This document shows, in pieces, positions 8,246-17,661 of a DNA stretch of 64,000 nt; position 1 is the stretch's first letter; each line of letters opens with the position of its first letter. The stretch is from Thermohahella caldifontis (GTDB lineage Bacteria; Pseudomonadota; Gammaproteobacteria; Pseudomonadales; Oleiphilaceae). The notes under the pieces were generated by a model. It was not told the origin of the DNA. It saw only the letters and a list, made by a program, of their open reading frames with translations, and made no database searches. The position numbers were made by a program, and so were the translations under genes. The stretch covers positions 1,178,001 to 1,242,000 of the forward strand of contig NZ_CP154858.1 in the NCBI RefSeq assembly GCF_041153465.1, in the 5' to 3' direction.

Positions 8246-9301
8246 ATGAACAGCCGGATACCACGACAACTGATCTTTACCGTACTGGCGTTCGGCGGCA
8301 TGCTGGGCATGGGGTGGCTCTGGTCACCGTCCAGTCCGGAGGTTATCGCAGATACCCCGGTACCACTGGTTGCGGCACGGGGTGAGATGCCTGCGCCTGC
8401 GACAAAGCAGACCAAGGCGGATGAGGTTCAGGCCGCCATACTGGAAAGGGACTTCCGCCCCCGGTCACTGGCCGGCACCCAGGAGGATGGCCGCCTCACC
8501 ACCGACACGACCGGAAGGCTGGTGCGCGACCGGGCATTGCGGGACCGGATCGACTACTGGCTCACCAGCCTGGGCGAGCTGGACGTCAACGCCATACGCG
8601 CCCGACTGATTCACGAAGCGCAACAAACTGGCGGCGAGGCGGCCGCGCGGGACATGGCGGATCTGCTGGACCGCTATCTGGCCTACCTGGATGCTGCAAA
8701 CGAGCTGCTCTCCAACCCGGCACCGGCCCGGGGCAGTGGCCCGGAGGCCATCATTCAGTCGCTTTCCGACACGCTGGACTCGCTGCATGGTCTGCGGGTC
8801 AGTTACCTGGGACCGGAAACCGCCAGTGCCTTTTTCGCGGACGAAGAAGCCTACGGCGCCTTCACCATTGAAACCATGAAGGTGCGGACCAACCCCAATC
8901 TCAGTGCGGACGAGCGTGAACGTGCCCTGCGTCAGGCACGCGAGCAACTGCCCGAAGGCCTTAAGGAAGTGGTGGCGTCTCAGGAAGCGACCAACGCCCG
9001 CATCTCGGCGGGCCTGGAGGCCATGCAGAAGGCACGTTCAGAAACCGAACTGGATGCCCTGCTGCAACAGGCCGGCTATGACGAGGCAGCAAGACAACGG
9101 GCCATCACTACCTGGCAACAGGAACGTGAGTTTGATGAGGCCTATTCCGGCTACCGCAAGGCCGTGGAACAGCTTCAGACGCAGAGCGGACTGGCACCGG
9201 AAGACCGGGCCAGCCAGCAGGAAAACCTGCTCAGAACCTGGTTCAGGCGACCCGAGGCACGTCAGCGTGCGCTCATGCGGGACCGGACTCATCAGGGATA
9301 A
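8246..9301 (+). CDS. lifO: Lipase-specific foldase (lipase chaperone Lif)
   Basis: Membrane-anchored periplasmic steric chaperone that folds the lipase encoded immediately upstream. The 351-residue protein has one N-terminal membrane helix (about residues 9-26), a Pro/Ala-rich linker, and the foldase signature RIDYWLTSLGE at 101-111. The remainder is the long helical, Glu/Arg/Gln-rich arm that wraps the lipase. ATG at 8246 lies 3 bp after the lipase stop, so the two are translated together. Its 3' end overlaps the convergent oxidoreductase gene by 29 bp. Confidence 0.94.
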   Translation: MNSRIPRQLIFTVLAFGGMLGMGWLWSPSSPEVIADTPVPLVAARGEMPAPATKQTKADEVQAAILERDFRPRSLAGTQEDGRLTTDTTGRLVRDRALRDRIDYWLTSLGELDVNAIRARLIHEAQQTGGEAAARDMADLLDRYLAYLDAANELLSNPAPARGSGPEAIIQSLSDTLDSLHGLRVSYLGPETASAFFADEEAYGAFTIETMKVRTNPNLSADERERALRQAREQLPEGLKEVVASQEATNARISAGLEAMQKARSETELDALLQQAGYDEAARQRAITTWQQEREFDEAYSGYRKAVEQLQTQSGLAPEDRASQQENLLRTWFRRPEARQRALMRDRTHQG

Positions 9302-10265
9302 GGACGGCCTTCCCTGTCAGGCGGCGGGACTCCATGTCCGAAAAGGCCGTCTGCCAGTCTGACAAGGCATAGCGCTTCACGGCGGGTGGCGTGAGCTTAC
9401 CCGCCGCATACAATTCGGCCATTTTCCGGAAATTATCTGCATTGCCCTGAGGGTCTTTCATGGTGTAGGCGCCCCAGAACACGCCACAGATGTCACAACC
9501 CTTGAGCAGAGGCAGATTGGCCGGCAATTTCGGAATTGTACCGCTGGCAAAGCCCACAATCAGCAGCCTTCCGCCCCAGCCCATGCTACGCAATGCCTGC
9601 TCGGTCAGGTCGCCCCCCACCGGATCATAAGCCACATCCACACCTGCACCCTTGGTAAGGCTTTTGACCGCATCCCGGAGTGAGGTTTCCGTGTAATTGA
9701 TGGTATGGGTCGCCCCCGCCTTGCGGGCAGCCTCCAGCTTTTCGTCTGAGCTGGCTGCCGCAATGACGGTGGCACCCAGCGCCGCACCGATATTGACCGC
9801 CGCGAGACCGACGCCGCCGCCCGCCCCCAGTACCAGCAATGTCTGGCCGGCCTGCAGATGCCCACGCTGAACCAGCGCATGCCAGGATGTACCGTAGATC
9901 ATGGGAAAACCGCCTGCCGTGATCAGATCCATGCCTTCCGGCACCGGCATCAGGTTCTGCTCGGTGACAACCACCTCTTCGGCGAAAGCACCAATCCCCG
10001 TCAGCCCCATGACACGATCACCCGGCCTGAAGCGGGTCACCTGCTCCCCGACACTGACCACCTCTCCGGCAACCTCACCGCCCGGGACGAACGGTAATGG
10101 CGGCTTGAACTGGTACTGCCCCCGAATGATGAGCGTATCGGGAAAATTCAGACCCGCCGCGGCCACCCGGACACGCACACCCCTGCCCTTGGCCTCAGGC
10201 GCGGGAATATTCGCAAGTTGCAGACGATCCGGCCCGCCCAGCTCAACACATTGCAATGCTTTCAT
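9273..10265 (-). CDS. NADPH:quinone oxidoreductase family protein (zinc-independent MDR)
   Basis: Medium-chain dehydrogenase/reductase of the quinone oxidoreductase or enoyl-reductase-like branch; it would reduce a quinone or activated alkene with NADPH. The catalytic domain (AAGLNFPDTLIIRG, FVPGGEVAGEV) lacks zinc ligands. The Rossmann fold shows LVLGAGGGVGLAAVNIG, and AYDPVGGD follows. ATG at 10265 is preceded by GAGAGAGGT, so I prefer it to the start 30 bp further out; this gives 330 residues. The substrate cannot be told from sequence. Convergent with lifO. Confidence 0.88.
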   Translation of the reverse strand: MKALQCVELGGPDRLQLANIPAPEAKGRGVRVRVAAAGLNFPDTLIIRGQYQFKPPLPFVPGGEVAGEVVSVGEQVTRFRPGDRVMGLTGIGAFAEEVVVTEQNLMPVPEGMDLITAGGFPMIYGTSWHALVQRGHLQAGQTLLVLGAGGGVGLAAVNIGAALGATVIAAASSDEKLEAARKAGATHTINYTETSLRDAVKSLTKGAGVDVAYDPVGGDLTEQALRSMGWGGRLLIVGFASGTIPKLPANLPLLKGCDICGVFWGAYTMKDPQGNADNFRKMAELYAAGKLTPPAVKRYALSDWQTAFSDMESRRLTGKAVLIPDESGPA

Positions 10266-10402
10266 GATGACCTCTCTCAAACGACCAGCGGTCATTCAAG
10301 CATGAGTCATGCGCCGGGTAAAGGAACAAGGGCACACACGCCGGAAAGCGTACACGACTATCAGAAGTGATTGATCGGAAAAGGGAATCGAAAATTGGGA
10401 GA

Positions 10403-10479
<77 letters not shown>

Positions 10480-10544
10480 ATTCGTTAACTGCGTCAGCGG
10501 GTGCGTACTCTATCAAAGAGCCGCACCCTGATCAACCCCTTTTT

Positions 10545-11780
10545 TCAACCCGGAATCAGGTCACTGAAAGGGAGGAATTCGACCAGGTCACCTTCCTGAA
10601 TCACGGCACCGGCGGGCACGCGTACCAAGCCGTTCCCCCAGGTCGCGGAATACAGAACACCCGAGCTCTGATTGGCGTATCTTTCTACAACCCATTCCTC
10701 TCCGGCCCTGATTGCACGGCAACGCAGAAACTCTTCCCGCTTCTGCGGCTTGCGTGTGGAGAAGCTCGCACGCAGGCGCACGGACAACGGCTCGGCGGCC
10801 GATTCCCCCTGTAACCGCCGGATCACGGGCCGGCCCACCATCAGCGCCGTGACGAACACGGCCATGGGATTGCCGGGCAATCCCAGATAATGCGCATCGC
10901 CCACGCGCCCCCAGGCCAGCGGTTTGCCCGGCTTGATCGCCAGACGCCAGAGGTTCAGGGCACCCAGACGTTCAACCGCAGCCTTGAGGTGATCTTCTTC
11001 ACCCACGGAAACGCCGCCCGATGTAATCACCAGGTCTGCCGATTCGGCCGCACGGGACAATGCCGCCTCGGTTGCCTCCGGTGTATCGGCCATCACCCCA
11101 AAGTCGACAATCTCGCAGCCCCAGGCACTCAGAAGGCCGCGCAGAGTATAGCGGTTTGAGTTGTAGATCTGTCCTTCGCCCAGCGGTTGACCCGGCTCAC
11201 ACAGTTCATCTCCACTGGAAAGCAAGGCCACGGTGAGACGCCGCCGGACCGGCACCTCTGCCAGGCCCACTGATGCCAGAAGTCCCATGTCCTGAGGCCG
11301 AATGCGCCGCCCTCCGGGGAGCATGAGCTGCCCTTCATGCAGATCCTGTCCTCTGGGACGGATATTGTCACCGGGCTGCGGCCTGGCGTCCGTGACCAGA
11401 AACCCCGACTCTTCCCTGCAGACTTCCTGCATGATGACGGCATCGGCACCTTCGGGCACCGGCGCGCCGGTGAAGATCCGCGCCGCAGTGCCGGGCTGCA
11501 GGGGCTGCGGCACCGCACCCGCCGGGATCCGTTGTGAAACCGGCAAGCGCCCTTCGGCCTGCACGAGATCCTGTACCCGAACAGCATACCCGTCCATTGC
11601 ACTGTTGTCCCAAGGCGGTACGGCCACCGGCGAGACCACGTCCCGACTCAGAATCCGCCCCAGGGAGGCTGTCAGCGCCACCGTCTCCTCGCCATCCACC
11701 GGATTCAGTACCGCCAGAATCTGAGCGAGGGCGTCATTGAGCGGCGTCAGTCCCCCGGTATCACAACATCCCGCACTCAT
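10545..11780 (-). CDS. moeA: Molybdopterin molybdenumtransferase
   Basis: Inserts molybdate into adenylated molybdopterin to complete the molybdenum cofactor. The 411-residue protein shows DNSAMDGYA, the FTGAPVPEGADAVIMQE segment, the SSGDEL motif, TSGGVSVGEED and LPGNPMAV, covering the MoeA domains in order. The start ATG at 11780 overlaps the moaB stop as ATGA and is preceded by GGGG; the frame stays open for 47 more codons upstream, but that part lies inside moaB and is rejected. It is translationally coupled to moaB. Confidence 0.96.
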   Translation of the reverse strand: MSAGCCDTGGLTPLNDALAQILAVLNPVDGEETVALTASLGRILSRDVVSPVAVPPWDNSAMDGYAVRVQDLVQAEGRLPVSQRIPAGAVPQPLQPGTAARIFTGAPVPEGADAVIMQEVCREESGFLVTDARPQPGDNIRPRGQDLHEGQLMLPGGRRIRPQDMGLLASVGLAEVPVRRRLTVALLSSGDELCEPGQPLGEGQIYNSNRYTLRGLLSAWGCEIVDFGVMADTPEATEAALSRAAESADLVITSGGVSVGEEDHLKAAVERLGALNLWRLAIKPGKPLAWGRVGDAHYLGLPGNPMAVFVTALMVGRPVIRRLQGESAAEPLSVRLRASFSTRKPQKREEFLRCRAIRAGEEWVVERYANQSSGVLYSATWGNGLVRVPAGAVIQEGDLVEFLPFSDLIPG

Positions 11781-12349
11781 CCCCGGCTCCCGCACTCGGG
11801 CTTGGCTGAAATGGGGGCTTTCTCCGGCGCTTTCTTCTGGAGCAGCAGCCCGGCAAAATTGCACGGCTTGTGTCGTGCATCCAGCTGTTCGCGGATGATA
11901 CCGTTCCAGGCAGTCCGGCATGCTCCCGTTGAGCCCGGCATGCAGAAAATCACCGTCTTGTTCGCCAGTCCGGCAACGGCCCGGGACTGAATGGTGGATG
12001 AACCGATTTCAGTGTGGGATATCTGCCGGAACAGCTCGCCGAAACCTTCGATTTCCTTGTCGAAAAGCGGCCTGATCGCCTCGGGTGTGCTGTCCCGATC
12101 CGTGAATCCGGTACCCCCGGTAATCAGGACCACGTGCACCGTCGGCTCCGCAATCCAGCGGGATACCTCGCGACGCAGAAGGTAGACGTCGTCCGGAATG
12201 ATCACCCGGTCTGCAAGAACGTGACCCGCCTCCTGAAGCCCTTCTACCAAGGCGTCTCCGGATGTGTCTTCAGCCAGCCCACGGGTGTCGGAAACCGTCA
12301 GCACGGCAATGTTCAGAGGCTTGAATTCGGCTTGACTCTTGTGTCCCAC
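11777..12349 (-). CDS. moaB: Molybdenum cofactor biosynthesis protein B
   Basis: MoaB/MogA-type protein of molybdopterin metabolism, probably acting before MoeA. The 190 residues include LTVSDTR near the N-terminus, the binding-loop TGGTGFTDRDSTPEAI and GSTGACRTAWNGII. The C-terminal tail (about 25 residues rich in Lys, Pro and Ala) is longer than in E. coli MoaB (170) and looks disordered. First gene of the moaB-moeA pair. In Pseudomonas aeruginosa these genes sit with ubiUV and moaE; here the second half of that cluster is 12-15 kb away. Confidence 0.94.
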   Translation of the reverse strand: MGHKSQAEFKPLNIAVLTVSDTRGLAEDTSGDALVEGLQEAGHVLADRVIIPDDVYLLRREVSRWIAEPTVHVVLITGGTGFTDRDSTPEAIRPLFDKEIEGFGELFRQISHTEIGSSTIQSRAVAGLANKTVIFCMPGSTGACRTAWNGIIREQLDARHKPCNFAGLLLQKKAPEKAPISAKPECGSRG

Positions 12350-12433
12350 AGGACCCCCTCAAAATTGAGATTCATCAGAATGGTACATGGTCCGAAGCAT
12401 AGCGGCTTTGGGCCATGCCTGCTTTGACGGTGG

Positions 12434-13072
12434 TCAACCCTGCACATAACGATATACACCGGGCAACTGGTCCGGACCGCTGACCGTCACCTGAAGATCC
12501 TTGAGCAAACCATCCGCCAGTCCGTAGATCCAGCCATGCACGGCCAGTTTCTGACCGCGCTGCCACGCATTCTGCACGATGGACGTATAGCACACGTTGC
12601 GCACCTGGTGCACCACATTGAGCTCACAGAGCCGGTCCGCCCGCAGCTCTTCATCTTCGATGGCATCCAGCTCGCGCTGATGAATGAGGTAAACATCCTT
12701 GATGTGGCGCAGCCAGTTGTCGATCATGCCGAATTGTCCGCTGGACATGGCCGCACGGACGCCGCCGCAACCGTAATGTCCGGTCACGATGATGTGGCGC
12801 ACTTTGAGCACTTCGACGGCATACTGCACAACGGAAAGGCAGTTGAGATCCGAGTGCACGACCACATTCGCCACGTTGCGATGGACGAAGACCTCTCCCG
12901 GAGGCAGGCCCACAATTTCGTTGGCAGGCACCCGGCTGTCGGCGCAGCCGATCCAGAGGTAGCCGGGTGTTTGCTGTTGCTTGAGCCGGTCAAAGAAGCC
13001 CGGATTCCGCGCCTGAATGTCTGCCGCCCAGCGGCGGTTGTTGTCCAGCAGGGACAGGATGGATTCCGGCAT
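12434..13072 (-). CDS. can: Beta-class carbonic anhydrase
   Basis: Zinc enzyme interconverting CO2 and bicarbonate in the cytoplasm. The 212-residue protein has ligands Cys43 (GCADSR), His99 and Cys102 (GHYGCGG), with the Asp45-Arg47 dyad in CADSR. Length and motifs match the E. coli Can type. It lies 15 bp downstream of the epimerase stop on the same strand, so the two may be cotranscribed although functionally unrelated. Confidence 0.95.
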   Translation of the reverse strand: MPESILSLLDNNRRWAADIQARNPGFFDRLKQQQTPGYLWIGCADSRVPANEIVGLPPGEVFVHRNVANVVVHSDLNCLSVVQYAVEVLKVRHIIVTGHYGCGGVRAAMSSGQFGMIDNWLRHIKDVYLIHQRELDAIEDEELRADRLCELNVVHQVRNVCYTSIVQNAWQRGQKLAVHGWIYGLADGLLKDLQVTVSGPDQLPGVYRYVQG

Positions 13073-13087
13073 GTGACGCAGCTCCCC

Positions 13088-14095
13088 TCAGACCTTGTAG
13101 AAGTCCCGGTACCAGTCCACAAACTTGCGGATCCCGACTTCGACGGGCGTTTCCGGCTTGTAGCCCACGTCGTTGATCAGATCCTGCACATCCGCATAGG
13201 TGGCCGGTACATCCCCCGGCTGCAGGGGCAGCAGGTTTTTCTCTGCCTTGCGGCCGAGACATTCCTCAAGGATCTCGATGTAACGGGACAGTTCGACCGG
13301 GTTGTTGCTGCCGATGTTATAGAGCCGGTACGGGGCAAAGCTGGTGCCCGGATCGGGCCGCTCTCCCGACCAGTCCGGATTCGGCCGGGCAACGTGATCC
13401 AGGGTGCGCACCACGCCTTCCACGATGTCATCAATGTAGGTGAAGTCACGCTTGTGCTTGCCGTAATTGAACACATCAATGGGTTCGCCCGCCAGAATCT
13501 TGCGGGTGAAGATGAACAGCGCCATGTCGGGCCGGCCCCAGGGACCATACACCGTGAAAAAGCGCAGGCCTGTGGTGGGGAGCTGATAGAGGTTGCTGTA
13601 GGTATGCGCCATCAGCTCGTTGGCCTTCTTGCTGGCCGCATACAGACTCAGCGGATGATCCACATTGTCGTGAATCGAAAACGGCATGCTGGTATTGGCG
13701 CCGTAGACGGAGCTGCTGGATGCATACACCAGATGCTCCACCTCATGACGACGACAACCTTCCAGAATGTTCATGAACCCGACCAGATTGGCATCCACGT
13801 AGGCGTGCGGGTTCTCCAGCGAATAGCGCACACCGGCCTGAGCGGCCAGGTGCACCACACGCTGGGGCTTGTAGAGCGAGAAAAGTCGGTCCATGCCCTC
13901 CCGGTCTGCAACATCCAGACGAACATCCTGGTAATTTTCGTAGGGCTCCAGCGTGGCCAGCCGGGCCTGCTTGAGCGAGACGTCATAGTAGTCGTTGAGG
14001 TTGTCCACCCCGATGACCTCATCCCCGCGCTCAAGCAGATAACGTGAGACATGTGAGCCGATAAAGCCGGCACTTCCTGTTACCAATATGCGCAT
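13088..14095 (-). CDS. NAD-dependent UDP-sugar epimerase, probably UDP-glucuronate 4-epimerase
   Basis: Extended short-chain dehydrogenase of 335 residues. It has the Rossmann motif TGSAGFIGSH at the N-terminus, SSSSVYGAN with the catalytic Ser, and the YAASKKANE motif with catalytic Tyr and Lys. The DYYDVSLKQARL and FTVYGPWGRPDMA segments are characteristic of UDP-glucuronate 4-epimerases (CapI/LpsL group), which provide UDP-galacturonate for surface polysaccharide. The exact sugar is inferred; no polysaccharide cluster is present around it. Confidence 0.87.
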   Translation of the reverse strand: MRILVTGSAGFIGSHVSRYLLERGDEVIGVDNLNDYYDVSLKQARLATLEPYENYQDVRLDVADREGMDRLFSLYKPQRVVHLAAQAGVRYSLENPHAYVDANLVGFMNILEGCRRHEVEHLVYASSSSVYGANTSMPFSIHDNVDHPLSLYAASKKANELMAHTYSNLYQLPTTGLRFFTVYGPWGRPDMALFIFTRKILAGEPIDVFNYGKHKRDFTYIDDIVEGVVRTLDHVARPNPDWSGERPDPGTSFAPYRLYNIGSNNPVELSRYIEILEECLGRKAEKNLLPLQPGDVPATYADVQDLINDVGYKPETPVEVGIRKFVDWYRDFYKV

Positions 14096-14106
14096 GCGAT
14101 CCCCGA

Positions 14107-14847
14107 TCAGAAGTGTACAAAGGCGCCCAGGTAGGGACCGCCGATGCGAACATCGAAATCCACGTCATCCACGTCGTCCAGCACCACATCGAATGAGCGG
14201 TAGCCGGCTTCGATACCCACGACATTGATTTCGTACTTGATATTGGCGTTGACATCCAGCAGCCGGTTGCCACTGTATCCGATGCCGGCCACCGAGGCAT
14301 TGGCGGACAGCCCGGTAAACGGCAGATCCACTCCCGCGCCCACATAAACGAGTGGCAGCACTTCGTTGACATCCACCGTTTCCTGTTTGGCGATTGGCAG
14401 TGTTTGTTCCACCCGAACCATGCCATCAAAGAACTTGGCCTGCAGCCCAAGGTCCAGATTGACGACATTGTCCAGCAGTCGCCAGTAGGCCGTGAGATCC
14501 GTGTGGGTCAGGTCGAATTCGGTTGTGACATCACCGGAAAACGACACGTTGCGGAAGGTCTTGGTCAGCGTGCCCTTTGCCGTTTCGCTCAGCTCCGTAT
14601 ATCCCAGCCTGAGGTTGGGTAGTGCAGGCACCGGGTGTTCAAACGCCACATAGCCCGTGACGAAGGTGCTGTCATCAAAGCCCAGGTCCTTTTCCATGTC
14701 GATGTCATTGTTGTTCGACGTGAACGTACCGTTATAGGACGGCATCCAGCCACTGACGCCGGCAAACAGACCCAGTGTATCGGCCCGGACAGCGGGCGCC
14801 AGCGCCGCAGCGCAACTCAGGGCAAGGATGGTGTGCTTCAGCTTCAT
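14107..14847 (-). CDS. TIGR04219-type outer membrane beta-barrel protein
   Basis: A 246-residue exported protein. The signal peptide ends near AVRAD (residue 23). Alternating hydrophobic and polar strands follow, with the GVSGWMPSYNG opening typical of small barrels of this type and a terminal aromatic residue (AFVHF), the usual BamA recognition end. An Asp-rich stretch (VLDDVDDVDFDV) near the end may bind metal or form a loop. No substrate or function is known to me. Confidence 0.78.
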   Translation of the reverse strand: MKLKHTILALSCAAALAPAVRADTLGLFAGVSGWMPSYNGTFTSNNNDIDMEKDLGFDDSTFVTGYVAFEHPVPALPNLRLGYTELSETAKGTLTKTFRNVSFSGDVTTEFDLTHTDLTAYWRLLDNVVNLDLGLQAKFFDGMVRVEQTLPIAKQETVDVNEVLPLVYVGAGVDLPFTGLSANASVAGIGYSGNRLLDVNANIKYEINVVGIEAGYRSFDVVLDDVDDVDFDVRIGGPYLGAFVHF

Positions 14848-14879
14848 CGTATCCTCCGGTTCTGTGTTCGGAATGTCTT

Positions 14880-15590
14880 TCAGAGTGACACGCCCAGACG
14901 ACGCCCCACTTCCTTGTAATAGTCTATGACATTTCCCAGATCTTGCCTGAACCGGTCCTTGTCCATCTTTTCACCGGTCGCCTTGTCCCAGATGCGGCAA
15001 CCATCCGGACTGAATTCGTCACCCAGCACGATCCTGCCGTCGCACTCGCCGAACTCCAGCTTGTAATCCACCAGAATCATGCCCGCCTCATCGAACAGTC
15101 GACGCAGGACATCATTCACCCGGAAAGTCAGATCCTTCATGGTCGCCAGTTCGGCCTCGGTGGCCCAGCCGAAGGTGATGGCATGGGAGTCATTGATCAT
15201 CGGATCATGCAGCGCGTCGTTCTTGAGGAAAAGCTCGTAGGTGGGCGGATTCAGTTCACGACCCTCCTCAATGCCCAGACGCTTGCACAGACTGCCTGCG
15301 GCCCGGTTGCGCACCACGCACTCCACCGGAACCATGCGCAGGCGCCGGACCAGGGATTCGGTATCGCTCAGCAGACGGACGAAGTGTGTGGGGATGCCCG
15401 CGGCCTGCAGCTTTTCCATGATGAACGCGTTGATCTTGTTGTTCACCGCGCCCTTGTCATCCAGTTGAGCCTTTTTTGCACCATCGAATGCGGAGGTATC
15501 GTTCCGGTATTCCATGATGAACAGATTGGGATCATCCGTTTCATAAACGGATTTGGCCTTGCCCCGGTACAGTTCTTTGCCTTTTTGCAT
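14880..15590 (-). CDS. purC: Phosphoribosylaminoimidazole-succinocarboxamide synthase (SAICAR synthetase)
   Basis: Condenses CAIR with aspartate in purine synthesis, using ATP. The 236-residue protein is the short bacterial form. Visible motifs are LYRGKAKSVYETD, FIMEYRNDTSAFDGAKK, ECVVRNRAAGSL and LVDYKLEFGECDG. It ends a dapA-bamC-purC minus-strand run, starting 17 bp after the bamC stop. The same order is common in Pseudomonas and relatives. Confidence 0.97.
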   Translation of the reverse strand: MQKGKELYRGKAKSVYETDDPNLFIMEYRNDTSAFDGAKKAQLDDKGAVNNKINAFIMEKLQAAGIPTHFVRLLSDTESLVRRLRMVPVECVVRNRAAGSLCKRLGIEEGRELNPPTYELFLKNDALHDPMINDSHAITFGWATEAELATMKDLTFRVNDVLRRLFDEAGMILVDYKLEFGECDGRIVLGDEFSPDGCRIWDKATGEKMDKDRFRQDLGNVIDYYKEVGRRLGVSL

Positions 15591-15606
15591 GCGTTTCTCC
15601 GCAAAT

Positions 15607-16596
15607 TTAACTCAGGTGTTCCAGTACGTTCTCGATCAGCCGTCGTGCGCGTTCCTGGCCGGCCTGCCCGCTTGACAGGGGTTCGGCCTGCAGGATCAGT
15701 CCGTCATTGCCGCGAATCAGCCGCAGGCGGGTGTCGGCAGGTGGCTGATCACCGAGCCCTTTCAGTCGATCCAGCCAGCGCTCGAAGATGGTGCGTGTCT
15801 TGAGGGCGACATCCCAGGTTCCCTGGCTGCGATCCCGGTCCACCACCCGGATACCCGCCTGTGCGAGGGCCTGATCCACTTCGAACCAGCCGCGGTCATA
15901 GTCGACATACAGGGCGAGCTTCGCCGTACCGTCCTCGCTTTCAAGCAGTTTCACGCGCGGTTTGCTGTCCAGCTGGCGTGCACGCAGGGAGTAGGACTCT
16001 TCGTTGCGTTCGGCGAGCCAGGTTTCCAACGCCGTGAGCAGTGCTTTCTGGGCCGCCCCATCCGGCCCGTCCAGCCGGATCTCCGAGCTGTTGCGCTTGA
16101 GCCCGTTCTGAATGTGCACTGTCCAGGTTTCCGGCAGCGCATCAGTCAGTTTCAGGGTGTCCAGCCAGTTCAGTGCCCGGGCTGCATTGCGAGGCACTTT
16201 CACCTCCATGACACCGCTGTCGGGCTGCTCGCGCACAATGCGCAGACCGTTTTCAGCCCAGTAGCGGCTGACGGCTGACCAGATCCTGGAAGGACTTTCA
16301 CTGACCGCCAGCCAGCGATCCTCACCAAGCTCCCGGTAAGCGGCCTTGATGGCCGTGATGTCTTCCAGGGCACGTGGCGGAGGGGGCAATTCGAACTTTT
16401 CTTCGGAGAGCGCCTTGCGCTCACCTTCCGGAACCACCCAGTCATCCCTGAGCTTCGAACGGTCAAAGACGCCACCGGTTGACAGCGGCGGGAGCTGCTG
16501 CGCACGGGTATAGTCCAGAGTCCGGTCCGGTATGAATTCGCAGGCCGGGAGCACCAGGGCGAAACAGAGCGGAGCAAGCCAGCGAAGTTGCCTCAT
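15607..16596 (-). CDS. bamC: Outer membrane protein assembly factor BamC (lipoprotein NlpB)
   Basis: Lipoprotein subunit of the BAM complex that inserts barrel proteins into the outer membrane. The signal peptide carries the lipobox LVLPAC, giving lipidation at about Cys19. The unstructured N-terminal stretch that in E. coli contacts BamD follows (YTRAQQLPPL), then two helix-grip domains. Length is 329 against 344 in E. coli. The ATG overlaps the dapA stop as ATGA, so it is coupled to dapA, an arrangement conserved since E. coli dapA-bamC. Confidence 0.92.
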   Translation of the reverse strand: MRQLRWLAPLCFALVLPACEFIPDRTLDYTRAQQLPPLSTGGVFDRSKLRDDWVVPEGERKALSEEKFELPPPPRALEDITAIKAAYRELGEDRWLAVSESPSRIWSAVSRYWAENGLRIVREQPDSGVMEVKVPRNAARALNWLDTLKLTDALPETWTVHIQNGLKRNSSEIRLDGPDGAAQKALLTALETWLAERNEESYSLRARQLDSKPRVKLLESEDGTAKLALYVDYDRGWFEVDQALAQAGIRVVDRDRSQGTWDVALKTRTIFERWLDRLKGLGDQPPADTRLRLIRGNDGLILQAEPLSSGQAGQERARRLIENVLEHLS

Positions 16597-17474
16597 GCGT
16601 CCAGCAACCCCTGCTCCGCCAGCACCTGCCGCAACGGTTCACGCAGCGGCTCGGCCAATGGGGTCAGGGGCAGACGGATACCCGTGTCAATCATGCCCAT
16701 GAGATGCAGTGCCCACTTGACCGGGATGGGGTTGGACTCCACGAACATGGCCTTGTGCAGCGGTTGCAGTCTCGCCTGGAGGGCTTCGGCCGCCTCGCGC
16801 TCGCCTGCCATGGCCAGCCGGCAGAGTTCGGCCATTGCGGACGGTGCCACGTTCGCAGTGACGGAAATGTTGCCCTTGCCTCCGGAGAGCATGAGCTGTT
16901 CACAGGTACCGTCATCGCCCGAATATACGGCCATGGCATCACCGACCAGGCGGATCAGCTCCTGACCACGGGGAATATCTCCGGTGGCATCCTTGATGCC
17001 CGCGATCCGGGGGTGCTCCGCCAGGCGCAGTGCGGTTTCATTCTTGAGGTCCACGGCGGTACGGCCCGGGACATTGTAGAGAATCTGGGGAATGTCCACG
17101 CTGTCAGCCAGCAACTTGTAGTGCTGGTACAGGCCTTCCTGGGTCGGCTTGTTGTAGTAGGGTGTCACCAGCAGACAGGCATCAGCCCCCGCTTCTGCTG
17201 CCGACCGGGTCAGCTGCAGGGCTTCCTGCGTGGAATTGGCGCCGGTACCCGCAATGACCGGAATCCGCCCGGCCGCCTCTCGCACCACAAACCGGATGAC
17301 TTCTGCATGCTCATCAAAATCGAGCGTGGCGGACTCGCCTGTCGTTCCCACGGCCACGATCGCATCCGTACCGTTCTCGACATGGAAGCTGACCAGCCTG
17401 GCGAGCGCCTCCCAGTCAATGGAACCGTCTGCATGCATGGGCGTTACCAAGGCAACAATGCTTCCCGAAATCAT
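16593..17474 (-). CDS. dapA: 4-hydroxy-tetrahydrodipicolinate synthase
   Basis: First committed enzyme of lysine and diaminopimelate synthesis, condensing pyruvate with aspartate semialdehyde. The 293-residue TIM barrel shows VGTTGESATL with the active-site Thr pair, the YNVPGRTAVDL segment with Tyr and Arg, and the Schiff-base Lys in GIKDATGD. It leads the dapA-bamC-purC operon. The later pathway genes dapC, dapD and dapE lie 37-40 kb away in this window. Confidence 0.97.
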   Translation of the reverse strand: MISGSIVALVTPMHADGSIDWEALARLVSFHVENGTDAIVAVGTTGESATLDFDEHAEVIRFVVREAAGRIPVIAGTGANSTQEALQLTRSAAEAGADACLLVTPYYNKPTQEGLYQHYKLLADSVDIPQILYNVPGRTAVDLKNETALRLAEHPRIAGIKDATGDIPRGQELIRLVGDAMAVYSGDDGTCEQLMLSGGKGNISVTANVAPSAMAELCRLAMAGEREAAEALQARLQPLHKAMFVESNPIPVKWALHLMGMIDTGIRLPLTPLAEPLREPLRQVLAEQGLLDA

Positions 17475-17538
17475 GTTCTGTGCATCCTCATTCTGTCATC
17501 TGTGCGGGCCCGCCGATCTGCGGACAAGCTCTGGCGCT

Positions 17539-17567
17539 ATGGTACTGCCAGCACCCCTCCGACACAA
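17539..17567 (-). promoter_or_regulatory. Candidate sigma-70 promoter for dapA-bamC-purC
   Basis: On the minus strand TTGTGT (17567-17562), a 17-bp spacer and TACCAT (17544-17539) fit a sigma-70 promoter about 65 bp before the dapA start. The 188-bp gap between dapA and the DUF3108 gene contains no open frame worth calling. Confidence 0.4.
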
Positions 17568-17661
17568 GGCTGCTCATGCCGGGGAGCAACGACCATAAAG
17601 CCCGGGCAACTGACAGGGAGGCGCTCAATGCGAGGCATGATATGTGTTCTCCCGACAAGGT